Positions 8,758-16,170 of a DNA stretch of 64,000 nucleotides are shown here, piece after piece. The position numbers and the translations under genes are program-made. The notes under the pieces were generated by a model. That model was not told the DNA's origin, ran no database searches, and was given only the letters and a program-made list of their open reading frames with translations. This DNA is from Bog-113 sp965226755 (GTDB lineage: Bacteria > Acidobacteriota > Terriglobia > Bryobacterales > Bryobacteraceae). Position 1 is the stretch's first letter. Every line of letters starts with the position of its first letter. The DNA is taken from NCBI GenBank assembly GCA_965226755.1, contig CBDDDT010000003.1:1302001-1366000 (forward strand), given 5' to 3'.

Positions 8758-9788
8758 CGCGCGAACTGCGCGCCGCGGATGCCGACGTCGACACGATGGA
8801 GAGCGTTGGTGGTGGCGACGCACATAGCGCGAGACGGCAAGAACAGGAGACCGACAATTCCCGGGCCCGAGAGAAACAAATCCGCGGTTTGATCCGGTTT
8901 GATGCGAACCACTCCCTTGCGCCCGCTGTGCGAGCCGGCCACGTAGAGATTGCCATTCTCGTCGAAGTCCATGCCCTGCGGCCGGCCCAGTCCGCGGAAG
9001 AACACCTCCACTTCGCCCCCGTGGCTAATCCGGTAGACCGCGTCATAACTGGACGTCGTAGGACCGGTGACGTAGAGGTTCTGGTCCGGCCCAAAAGCGA
9101 GGTGGTAGGCCGAGATCGACGGCTCCAAGGTGGCGAATACAAAGATCTGTCCTTCCGGGCTGATCTTGAAAATGGTCCCGCTGCGGTCGCCGACGTACAG
9201 ATTGTCTTCCCGGTCAAACGCCAGCCCGGTCGCCACGCCCATGCCTTCGGCGAAGACCGTCATGTTGCCGTTGGGCGTCACGCGATAAACGACGCCGTCG
9301 AATCGGCTGGAGATGTAAAGCTGCCCTTCGCGGTCGAAAACAAGAGCGGTCGCGTTCATCAGGTCGCTCAGAAACGGCTTCATGGTGAAGTTCAGATCAA
9401 TCTTGTAGACCGATACCGGCACTTTCTGCCCGCGCGAACCGCTGAACGTGCTGTACAGGTTTCCAAACAAATCCACCGCCGGATTGGTCACCGGGTGGAG
9501 ATTCTCCGCGATCATAATTCCGATGTCGCAGGTATAGGTCTGACTGGTCTGCCGGGCATTCCTGACCACCAATTCTCCCGCGGAAGCACCTTCGGGCACC
9601 TTCACGATGAGGAGGGAATCCGACCCAATCACAATGCGCGCCGCAACGTCGCCGATCGTTACATGAGGGCGCTCTCCTAATGAAAGGCTCTTCCCCCGGA
9701 GTTGAAGTTCGCCGCCTGTAATCGCCGCCGACGGAGAGATTTGCGAAATCTCCGGACGATTGCCGTTCGAACTCTTACGGATACCCAT
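8754..9788 (-). CDS. IPT/TIG plus NHL-type beta-propeller protein
   Basis: This 344-residue protein has a TIG-like immunoglobulin fold at about residues 11-90 (PEISQISPSAAITGGELQLRG ... VVRNA) and then a set of NHL/SMP-30-like propeller repeats. The repeats are ATALVFDREGQLYISSRFDG, ATGLAFDREDNLYVGDRSG, AYHLAFGPDQNLYVTG and PQGMDFDENGNLYVAGSHSG; the signature L-x-FD-x-x-x-N-L-Y-V recurs about every 40-45 residues. No signal peptide is visible, which is odd because such propellers are usually exported. It is embedded between pgpA (1-base gap) and cinA (4-base overlap). A sugar-lactone-type enzyme or scaffolding role is possible; nothing decides it. Confidence 0.85.
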   Translation of the reverse strand: MGIRKSSNGNRPEISQISPSAAITGGELQLRGKSLSLGERPHVTIGDVAARIVIGSDSLLIVKVPEGASAGELVVRNARQTSQTYTCDIGIMIAENLHPVTNPAVDLFGNLYSTFSGSRGQKVPVSVYKIDLNFTMKPFLSDLMNATALVFDREGQLYISSRFDGVVYRVTPNGNMTVFAEGMGVATGLAFDREDNLYVGDRSGTIFKISPEGQIFVFATLEPSISAYHLAFGPDQNLYVTGPTTSSYDAVYRISHGGEVEVFFRGLGRPQGMDFDENGNLYVAGSHSGRKGVVRIKPDQTADLFLSGPGIVGLLFLPSRAMCVATTNALHRVDVGIRGAQFAR

Positions 9789-9789
9789 A

Positions 9790-10275
9790 CTAGTGTTGAG
9801 TTAACCATCCAATCGAAAATAAGACAAGCGCGGCGTAAACGCCCGCGAGCGCGTCATCTGCAACGATTCCCAGGCCGCCCGGAAGGTGCTCGATCTTTCG
9901 GATCGGATAAGGTTTGGCGATGTCGAAAGCGCGAAACAGCACGAATGCCGCAACCCAGGTAGTCCAGTTGAGCCGCATGGCGCCCGCAAAGGTGATCCAC
10001 TGCCCAACCACTTCGTCCACCACGATGAGACCGGGATCCTTCAGGCCGGTCTGCCGCGCCGTCGCATCCGCGGCCCAGACAGCGGGCCCGAACAAAAGAG
10101 CTCCCGCCATGGCGATTTCCGCTCCGTCGATTCGCACCCATCTGCTCAAAGCTAAGGCCGGAAGCAGCGCGCCCAGCGAACCGATCGTCCCGGGCGCCCA
10201 GGGAAACAATCCGCAGCCAAACCACGTAGCCAGACTGCGCGTCGCCAAGGTCCGGGCGCCGTCACTCTTCTTCAT
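9790..10275 (-). CDS. pgpA: Phosphatidylglycerophosphatase A
   Basis: This 161-residue membrane enzyme of the PgpA family dephosphorylates phosphatidylglycerol phosphate to phosphatidylglycerol at the inner membrane. The family motifs are clear: TWFGCGLFPWAPGTIGSLGAL at the start, DPGLIVVDEVVGQW with the acidic metal-binding residues at about 80-93, and FRAFDIAKPYPIRKIEHLPGG near 117-137, then IVADDALAGVYA. Four hydrophobic stretches fit the fold. Its first 14 bases overlap the end of yacG, and its stop is 1 base before the TIG/NHL gene. Full length, no anomalies. Confidence 0.95.
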   Translation of the reverse strand: MKKSDGARTLATRSLATWFGCGLFPWAPGTIGSLGALLPALALSRWVRIDGAEIAMAGALLFGPAVWAADATARQTGLKDPGLIVVDEVVGQWITFAGAMRLNWTTWVAAFVLFRAFDIAKPYPIRKIEHLPGGLGIVADDALAGVYAALVLFSIGWLTQH

Positions 10276-10429
10276 CGACGTCCAGCAAATCGCGGGGGTC
10301 CACGGGAGTCGAGATCACATACTTTTCCGACGCCCAATTGCCGAGGTCGATGGTGCGGCAGCGTTCGCTGCAAAACGGGAAAGCTTCGCCGGTCCGTTTG
10401 ACCGGACCGTGGCAGATCGGACAGGTCAT
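10262..10429 (-). CDS. yacG: Zinc-binding YacG protein (DNA gyrase inhibitor family)
   Basis: This 55-codon gene is easy to miss. It translates as MTCPICHGPVKR...FPFCSERCRTIDLGNWASEKYVI and ends in an acidic tail DVDEEE. The four cysteines C3-x2-C6 and C20-x3-C24 form the YacG zinc finger, and R-C-R-x-I-D-L-G-x-W is the family signature. E. coli YacG binds GyrB and blocks DNA binding by gyrase. The ATG at 10427-10429 overlaps the rimO stop by 4 bases, and the end overlaps pgpA by 14 bases, so translation is coupled along rimO-yacG-pgpA. The length equals the family norm of about 50-65 residues. Confidence 0.95.
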   Translation of the reverse strand: MTCPICHGPVKRTGEAFPFCSERCRTIDLGNWASEKYVISTPVDPRDLLDVDEEE

Positions 10430-11853
10430 CGGGCGGGAACCAGTCCCTGGATAACGAAGGACGCGGGCTGGATGTGAATCAAACCTACCGGAGGGACTAT
10501 GTCGCGCGCCAGTTCGCCCGGCTCGGACGGGAGCAGAGTACCGACGACGTCGTAGTCGTGCGCTTCGGTCACGCGCAGGTTGCGGATCTGGCCCGCGCGC
10601 GGCTCATCCCCTTCGAAATCGTTAATCAGCGTCACGCCGTCTATTTCCGGCGCCTGGGACGGCATGCGGCCTTGCCAGAGAAGGTCGGTCTCTTCCGAGA
10701 CGCCTTCCACAAGAATGGGGAACTCAGAACCGATCATTCGCCGATTGCGGGCCGTCGAGATCCGCCGCTGAATCGCCATCAGCGCGCGCTTACGGTTGTA
10801 AATCGTTTTCGCGTCCACTTTGCCATCCAGCTCGAAGCTTTTGCTGGTGTCCTCGTCGGAATAGGAGAACACGCCCAGCCGGTCGAACTGCGCCGCCTTG
10901 ACGAAGTCGCAAAGCTCTTCGAAGTCGGCGCGGGTTTCTCCGGGAAAGCCTACGATGAAGCTGGTCCGGATGGTCACGCCGGGAATCGTCTTCCGAACGC
11001 GATCCAAGAGCTTCAAAAAGATATCGCCGTTCGCACCGCGGCGCATGCGCTTCAGGACCGCGGAACTCGCGTGCTGGAGCGGCATATCCAGGTACTTGAC
11101 CAGCGCGGCGTGTTCCGCGATCGTGTCAAGCAAGCCCTGCGTCACGCGGTTCGGATAGGCGTAAAGGAACCGCACCCATTTCTCGTGCGGCGTTTCCACG
11201 TTCGCCAAACGCGCCAGCAGCTTCGCCAAACCGTCTTTCAACCCGAAGTCTTCGCCATAGCAGGTGGTGTCCTGTCCAATCAGGTTGATCTCCCGCACGC
11301 CCTGAGCGAACAAACGCGTGGCTTCCGCCACCACTGATTCGAAGCGGCGGCTCCGGAAACTGCCCCGATATTGCGGAATTACGCAGAAGCTGCACGGGTG
11401 ATCGCAGCCTTCCGCGATTTTCATGTAAGCGAAGTGGCGCGGCGTCGCGAACACCCGCGGCGTCAGGTCGTGATAAAGATATGGCTCCACAGGACTGTCG
11501 CCGCCAGGAATCCCCTCGCACACGGCGACGATCTTTTCGATCTCGTTGGTGCCGATCACCGCATCCACTTCCGGAAGATCCTTCTGAATGTCGCCCCGGT
11601 AGCGCTCCACCAGGCATCCCGCTACGATCAAACGCTTGGCGCGGCCGGTTTTCTTGTACTCGGCCATTTCAAGGATGGTATCGACGGATTCCTTCTTCGC
11701 GGGGTCGATAAAACTACAGGTGTTCACGACCAGGACGTCAGCCTCGTCCGGACGGGACGTCAATTCGTGGCCATGCGCGGCAAGTTGCCCCATCATGACC
11801 TCACTGTCCACAAGGTTTTTCGGACAGCCCAGACTTACAAAGCCAACTTTCAA
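10426..11853 (-). CDS. rimO: Ribosomal protein S12 methylthiotransferase RimO
   Basis: This 475-residue radical-SAM methylthiotransferase adds a methylthio group to an aspartate of ribosomal protein S12. The N-terminal UPF0004 domain has its cluster cysteines at Cys10 (VGFVSLGCPKNLVDSE), Cys46 (VNTCSFI) and Cys80 (VAGCL). The radical-SAM cluster is Cys150, Cys154 and Cys157 in EGCDHPCSFCVIP, the CxxxCxxC motif with the RimO-specific DHPCSFC context. A TRAM domain closes the protein. The start is TTG at 11851-11853, because no ATG precedes the conserved KVGFVSLGC opening. It is first in the operon rimO-yacG-pgpA-TIG/NHL-cinA. Confidence 0.96.
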   Translation of the reverse strand: MKVGFVSLGCPKNLVDSEVMMGQLAAHGHELTSRPDEADVLVVNTCSFIDPAKKESVDTILEMAEYKKTGRAKRLIVAGCLVERYRGDIQKDLPEVDAVIGTNEIEKIVAVCEGIPGGDSPVEPYLYHDLTPRVFATPRHFAYMKIAEGCDHPCSFCVIPQYRGSFRSRRFESVVAEATRLFAQGVREINLIGQDTTCYGEDFGLKDGLAKLLARLANVETPHEKWVRFLYAYPNRVTQGLLDTIAEHAALVKYLDMPLQHASSAVLKRMRRGANGDIFLKLLDRVRKTIPGVTIRTSFIVGFPGETRADFEELCDFVKAAQFDRLGVFSYSDEDTSKSFELDGKVDAKTIYNRKRALMAIQRRISTARNRRMIGSEFPILVEGVSEETDLLWQGRMPSQAPEIDGVTLINDFEGDEPRAGQIRNLRVTEAHDYDVVGTLLPSEPGELARDIVPPVGLIHIQPASFVIQGLVPAR

Positions 11854-12189
11854 AGTATCTACCAGTGATCTTTCAGGTGCGCTCCTCTAGAATATCATCG
11901 CCCCGCGACCGCTCCATCCTGTTCTGACCGCCAGCCCGGACCCGGGCTCCGATTCATGTAACGATGAACATTATCCGGATCTCTTCGTTCTTCCAATACG
12001 GGCGCGGGCGCGACCTCATTGAGCCGGTGCTCCGCTCGCTCTTGAAGAGAATGTATTGGTATCTGATTGCATTCGGAGTTGCGTTCTGGGTGTTCTTGGT
12101 CTGGTTCAGCTTCTATTTCCCGGAACATCATGGACCAGCCTTGCGTTGATTAGAAGTCCGGAAGAATGAAGGCGAATCGAGGAATTCCC
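11854..12189 (+). other. Intergenic region between rimO and the secreted protein gene
   Basis: These 336 bases separate divergent genes. The only plausible coding content is the small membrane frame at 11964-12149. I see no tRNA, repeat or clear promoter hexamer pair. The stretch next to the rimO start has a purine-rich GGAG element about 30 bases upstream of the TTG, too far to be its ribosome binding site. Confidence 0.5.
11964..12149 (+). CDS. Possible small single-pass membrane protein
   Basis: This 61-codon frame has one strong hydrophobic, aromatic-rich segment at about residues 31-52 (YWYLIAFGVAFWVFLVWFSF) preceded by a basic stretch (RSLLKRM), as expected for an N-in membrane anchor. 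It points the same way as the downstream secreted protein gene, 40 bases away. No ribosome binding site is seen before the ATG at 11964. An internal ATG at 12050 follows GAAGAGA and would give a shorter peptide with just the membrane segment. No family is recognised. Confidence 0.4.
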   Translation: MNIIRISSFFQYGRGRDLIEPVLRSLLKRMYWYLIAFGVAFWVFLVWFSFYFPEHHGPALR

Positions 12190-13311
12190 ATGCGAGCTGC
12201 CGTTTCCGCTGTCTGCATAGCCCTCATTTTCAGTTTTCAGGCCGCGGCCGCGGAACCGATGCTCCAGCAGGATTTCGAGCAGAGTCCGTCCGGCTGGACG
12301 CCCTTTGGACCCGAATCCGCCCATATCTCGATCACCCACGATCCGGCGCTGGTGAAAGTTGGGAAAGGCGCGCTCGCTTTCGAGTACGAGGCCTCCGCGG
12401 AATCACCGGCGGCGGCCCTGTTGCCCTTGACAAAATCCATTGGTGGGGCTCGAAGTATCCAGTTCTGGCTTATGGCTGAGTCAGCCACAGCCGCGGCGGT
12501 CGTTCTCAACGAACGGCACGGCGGCCGCTATATCGCCATAGTCTGGCTGGAACCGCGAACCTGGCAGCGCGTGGAGTTGACGCCGGAAGACTTCATCCTG
12601 GGGCAGAGCGCCACCGATCCGAAAGACCCTGACGGCAAACTTGACCTCGATCAGGTGCAGGCCGTCGCCATCCTGGACATCAGCCAGATCTTTAATCCTG
12701 CGCTCGCTGAGGGGAAAGCGCCGCTCGCGATAGTCCCGCACTCCGGTCCTCAGAAACTCTGGCTGGATTCGTTCGAGATCAGCGCCGATGTTCCCGCCTG
12801 GTATCACTCCCGCGCTCCCTACTCGATCGACGACTTCGCCCACCCGCAGGCCGACTGGATGACGTTCGGGGGCGCCGATCTCAAAATAAGCGGCCATATG
12901 CTCGAAGCCAGCTATGAACAGCTAGAGGATCGCTTCGCGATGATGGTTCACGCGCTCCCCCCGATGGACCTTACGGGCGCCGGCTACCTCGCGTTCGAGA
13001 TCGCTTCTGATAAGCCCGCGCACTTGATCATTTCCCTGCAGGAGCAATCTCCGGGGAAGAACGAAGGACCGCGGTATAACGCCGAAATGGAACTGCCCGG
13101 CGACGGCAAGTTCACGCGCCGGCAGCTCGCGTTCTCTTCCTTTGAACTCAGTGATGACAGCCCGGACGATCCCGACGGAAAACTCGATCTGAACCAGCTC
13201 CGATCCATTGGAATCCTGGATGTCTACGGCGCATACACACAGAGCACGGGAGTGAATACCATCCGGATTCGAAATATTGAAGCGGTTAAGTCGCCAGCCC
13301 CGGCGAAATGA
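12190..13311 (+). CDS. Secreted protein with two duplicated beta-sandwich (CBM-like) domains
   Basis: This 373-residue protein starts with a signal peptide (MRAAVSAVCIALIFSFQAAAA, cleavage near AAA-EP). The chosen ATG at 12190 follows GAGGA with good spacing; an in-frame ATG at 12166 has poorer spacing and spoils the signal peptide. The mature part is two homologous halves of roughly 170 residues. Each holds a copy of DPDGKLDLDQVQAVAILDI or DPDGKLDLNQLRSIGILDV near its end, and a preceding region resembling the CIA30/CBM11-type jelly roll that binds glycans (LDSFEI and IRIRNIEAV closing strands). The function is inferred only as an extracellular carbohydrate-binding-like role. Its end overlaps the convergent folK end by 26 bases. 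Confidence 0.8.
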   Translation: MRAAVSAVCIALIFSFQAAAAEPMLQQDFEQSPSGWTPFGPESAHISITHDPALVKVGKGALAFEYEASAESPAAALLPLTKSIGGARSIQFWLMAESATAAAVVLNERHGGRYIAIVWLEPRTWQRVELTPEDFILGQSATDPKDPDGKLDLDQVQAVAILDISQIFNPALAEGKAPLAIVPHSGPQKLWLDSFEISADVPAWYHSRAPYSIDDFAHPQADWMTFGGADLKISGHMLEASYEQLEDRFAMMVHALPPMDLTGAGYLAFEIASDKPAHLIISLQEQSPGKNEGPRYNAEMELPGDGKFTRRQLAFSSFELSDDSPDDPDGKLDLNQLRSIGILDVYGAYTQSTGVNTIRIRNIEAVKSPAPAK

Positions 13312-13792
13312 GGATTTCGGTCCGGCGAACTACCTGATCGTGCACTTCCGGCAGCATCTCTTTGATGGTGCGGTGCGTAACGGGATCGCGCAGATCGGGA
13401 TCCAGATCGGCCAGCGGCTGCAACACAAAGAGCCGTTCCGCATATCTTGGATGGGGCGTTTGCAGGCGGGCGCCGCGGATCACCGCGTTGCCGTAAAAGA
13501 TGACGTCGATGTCGATGGTGCGCGGACCGTTGGGAATCAGGCGCTGGCGCTTCAGTTCCCTTTCCACGCGCTGGCAGTGCGCCAGAAGCCGCAACGGCAG
13601 CAACGAGGTTTCGGCTTCGAGCACCAGGTTCAGAAACCAGTTCTGATCCGCGTATCCGCGCGGCGCCGTTTCGTATACGGGCGAGACGCGGTCGATCCGC
13701 AACTCTTTCGCCTGCATTGAATTCACGGCGCGCCGGAGATGCGCGGCGCGATCTCCGAGGTTCGACCCCAGCGCCAGCCACACTCGTTTCAA
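13286..13792 (-). CDS. folK: 2-amino-4-hydroxy-6-hydroxymethyldihydropteridine pyrophosphokinase
   Basis: This 168-residue HPPK of the folate pathway transfers pyrophosphate from ATP to hydroxymethyldihydropterin. The family motifs are complete and in order: VWLALGSNLGDRAAHL at the N-terminus, SPVYETAPRGYADQNWFLNLV near 37-57, RTIDIDVIFYGN near 91-102 with the Mg-binding Asp pair, and TPHPRYAERLFVLQPLADLDP. It lies directly after ruvB with a 4-base overlap of its ATG with the ruvB stop. Other folate genes are not in the window. Confidence 0.97.
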   Translation of the reverse strand: MKRVWLALGSNLGDRAAHLRRAVNSMQAKELRIDRVSPVYETAPRGYADQNWFLNLVLEAETSLLPLRLLAHCQRVERELKRQRLIPNGPRTIDIDVIFYGNAVIRGARLQTPHPRYAERLFVLQPLADLDPDLRDPVTHRTIKEMLPEVHDQVVRRTEILISPGLAT

Positions 13793-14826
13793 AACAGACC
13801 TGGCTGCTGGTTGCCGCGGAGATGCTTATCGATCTGAAAGTAATCGAAAGCGCGATCCGTTCCGGTACGGCCGCGGGAGGTCCGGTTCAGAAAACCAAGC
13901 TGAATCAGATAAGGCTCGTACACTTCTTCGATGGTCTCCGGCTCTTCGCCAATGGACGCGCCTATGGTGTTGATCCCCACGGGCCCGCCGCGGTATTTCT
14001 CCAGCACGGTGCGCATGATTTTTTGATCGATCTCGTCAAGGCCGAACCGGTCCACTTCGAGCAGATCGAGGGCGGTGTCGGCGACGGAACGGGTTATGTG
14101 GCCGCCGGCCCGCACCTGAGCATAGTCGCGCACTCGCCGCAGAAGACGGTTTGCAATGCGCGGCGTTCCCCGGCTGCGGCGGGCGATTTCCGCGGCGCCC
14201 TCGTCGTCCACATCCACCCCCAGAAGTCGCGCCGATCGCTCGACGATCGTCTGCAGTTCCGTCGCGTCGTAGGGATTCAGCCGGAGCACGAGCCCGAAGC
14301 GGCCGCGCAGCGGAGCGCTCACCAAACCCTGCCGAGTCGTTGCGCCAATGGCGGTGAATCGGGGCAGCGGGATCGAGTGCGTCCGCGCTCCCGGACCGGC
14401 GCCGATCAGGATATCGAGGTGGAAGTCTTCGAGCGCCGAATACAGCATTTCTTCCACATCGGGAAGGAGGCGGTGGACTTCGTCGATGAAGAAGACCTGC
14501 TTGCCTTGAAGTGAACTCAGAATTCCGGACAGGTCGAGCTTCTTCTGCAGCACCGGTCCGGAGGTCTGCTGAAACGGGACTTCCAGTTCTTCGGCGATGA
14601 TTGCGCCTAGAGTGGTTTTGCCGAGGCCGGGAGGACCGTAGAGCAGGACGTGGTCCATCGCTTCGCCCCGATGGCGCGCGGCCTCGATGGCGATCGCGAG
14701 GTTCTCCTTCAGCTTCGTTTGACCGGTGAAATCTTTTAGACGGCGCGGCCGGAGAGCGGCTTCAAACTGCGCATCCTCCGGGTTCGGCGCAGCTGAAACG
14801 AACCTCCGATCAGGCATGGGAAGCAC
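13789..14826 (-). CDS. ruvB: Holliday junction branch migration ATPase RuvB
   Basis: This 345-residue AAA+ motor drives branch migration of Holliday junctions with RuvA. Walker A is GPPGLGKTT at 64-72 and Walker B is FIDEVHRL at 113-120. The sensor region includes TAIGATTRQGLVSAPLRGRFG, and the C-terminal winged helix carries IGEEPETIEEVYEPYLIQLGFL...TSRGR, both specific for RuvB. The opening LRPRRLKDFTGQTKLKENL is also canonical. It lies 3 bases after ruvA, so ruvA-ruvB-folK form one transcription unit. No ruvC is present nearby. Confidence 0.98.
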   Translation of the reverse strand: MLPMPDRRFVSAAPNPEDAQFEAALRPRRLKDFTGQTKLKENLAIAIEAARHRGEAMDHVLLYGPPGLGKTTLGAIIAEELEVPFQQTSGPVLQKKLDLSGILSSLQGKQVFFIDEVHRLLPDVEEMLYSALEDFHLDILIGAGPGARTHSIPLPRFTAIGATTRQGLVSAPLRGRFGLVLRLNPYDATELQTIVERSARLLGVDVDDEGAAEIARRSRGTPRIANRLLRRVRDYAQVRAGGHITRSVADTALDLLEVDRFGLDEIDQKIMRTVLEKYRGGPVGINTIGASIGEEPETIEEVYEPYLIQLGFLNRTSRGRTGTDRAFDYFQIDKHLRGNQQPGLF

Positions 14827-14829
14827 CCA

Positions 14830-15420
14830 TTATCGAACGTGTTCCAGAGCCCGGCGGAAAAGCGTCTCGAATCCGTCCGCGCCGCCCGCCGCGCGAGCTT
14901 TCCGCACCGCTGCTTCGGCCGCGGGCCGTGCGCACCCCAGGTTCAGCAAGGCGGATAACACGTCGCGATCGACGTCGGAAAGCGCCGGCTCATCAGGACG
15001 GGTTCCTTCCGCCGCCGGAGCCGCCAACTTGTCCCGCAGCTCCAGAATCATCCTCTCCGCGGTCTTTTTGCCTACGCCGGGGACGCGCACCAGGCGTTCG
15101 ACCTCGCCGCTCCGGATCGCGCGGATCAGGTCCGCGGCCGCCAGGCCCGAAAGAATCGTCACCGCGAGCTTCGGCCCGATGCCGCTCACCCCGATGAGCC
15201 GCTCAAACACCTGCTTCTCTTCCGCGCTCGCGAATCCGAATAAAGCGATGGCGTCCTCGCGAACGTGCGTGTGAATGCGCAGGCGAATTTCGGCCCCCGC
15301 GTCGGGAAGCGCCGAGAACGTGGACACCGGGATGGTGACGTCATACCCAACCCCGCCTACGTCAACCACCACCTGATTGGGACTTTTCTCCACCAGCACG
15401 CCCCGCAGAAGAGCAATCAT
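14830..15420 (-). CDS. ruvA: Holliday junction DNA helicase subunit RuvA
   Basis: This 196-residue RuvA tetramer subunit binds four-way junctions and loads RuvB. The N-terminal OB domain opens MIALLRGVLVEKSPNQVVVDVGGVGYDV, a typical RuvA start. Two helix-hairpin-helix motifs follow: IGVSGIGPKLAVTILSGL near 72-89 and LVRVPGVGKKTAERMILELRDKL near 108-130. The C-terminal domain III that contacts RuvB (DVLSALLNLGCARPAAEAAV) is intact. The ATG at 15418-15420 is divergent from rsmE, with about 20 bases between them. Confidence 0.97.
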   Translation of the reverse strand: MIALLRGVLVEKSPNQVVVDVGGVGYDVTIPVSTFSALPDAGAEIRLRIHTHVREDAIALFGFASAEEKQVFERLIGVSGIGPKLAVTILSGLAAADLIRAIRSGEVERLVRVPGVGKKTAERMILELRDKLAAPAAEGTRPDEPALSDVDRDVLSALLNLGCARPAAEAAVRKARAAGGADGFETLFRRALEHVR

Positions 15421-15442
15421 TTCTATGCGACCATTTCCGATG

Positions 15443-16159
15443 ATGGCACGCAGACGGTTCTTCGTGGACGAGATCCGGGACGGTGTCGCGACGGTGACCG
15501 GCGACCACGCCGCTCATCTTACGCGCGTGCTGCGGGTGGAGAAAGGGCAGCGCTTCGAGCTTTCAGACAACCGCGCGGTTTGGCTGGCGGAAGTGCGGGA
15601 AGCACGCAAAGCGATGGTCGAATTCCAGATCATCGAGGCTGTTCCCCCCGGCGGCCCGCTGCCCGCCGTGCATCTTTACGCCGCGCTCTTCAAATTCGAC
15701 CGGTTCGAGTGGATGATGGAGAAAGTCACGGAACTGGGCGTGGAACGCGTTGTGCCGGTCGAAACGGGACGCAGCGATCACGGTTTGTTCGCCGCCGCTC
15801 AGAAACGCGTGGAGCGCTGGCGCAAGATCGCGCGCGAGGCCAGCCAGCAATCGCGTCGTGACCGTCTCCCCGAGGTGCATGCCGCCATCCGGCTCCGTCA
15901 AGTCTCGGTTTCCGGCACGCGCCTCCTGCTGGACGAAGATCCCGGCGCGCCTGCGTTGGAAGTTCCGGTCAGTTGGACTCCGGAAACGCCGCTGTCCCTT
16001 TTTCTGGGTCCGGAAGGGGGATGGACTGCGGACGAACGGGTGACGCTGAAAGCGTCCGGCTGGGTCCCGGCATCGCTTGGCCCCACGGTCCTTCGCGCGG
16101 AAACCGCGGGAATGGCGGCGGTGGCCGTGTTGGCGCACGCGCTCGCGGCACGCCGGTAA
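15443..16159 (+). CDS. rsmE: 16S rRNA m3U1498 methyltransferase RsmE
   Basis: This SPOUT-fold methyltransferase of 238 residues methylates U1498 of 16S rRNA. It opens ARRRFFVDEI...GDHAAHLTRVLRVEKGQRFEL, the usual N-terminal PUA-like domain. The knot region has FDRFEWMMEKVTELGVERVVPV, REASQQSRRDRLPEV, LFLGPEGGWTADE and LGPTVLRAETAGMAAVA, which are SAM-binding motifs of the family. Start candidates in frame are 15425, 15440 and 15443. I chose 15443 because the RsmE motif begins right after it, although no clear ribosome binding site helps. Its stop is 11 bases before the next gene. Confidence 0.93.
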   Translation: MARRRFFVDEIRDGVATVTGDHAAHLTRVLRVEKGQRFELSDNRAVWLAEVREARKAMVEFQIIEAVPPGGPLPAVHLYAALFKFDRFEWMMEKVTELGVERVVPVETGRSDHGLFAAAQKRVERWRKIAREASQQSRRDRLPEVHAAIRLRQVSVSGTRLLLDEDPGAPALEVPVSWTPETPLSLFLGPEGGWTADERVTLKASGWVPASLGPTVLRAETAGMAAVAVLAHALAARR

Positions 16160-16170
16160 ACTGGTGGCAG

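Noticed and set aside
11895..12131. 78-codon minus-strand frame upstream of rimO
   Set aside because: It is antisense to the small membrane frame, very rich in charged residues and has no ribosome binding site.
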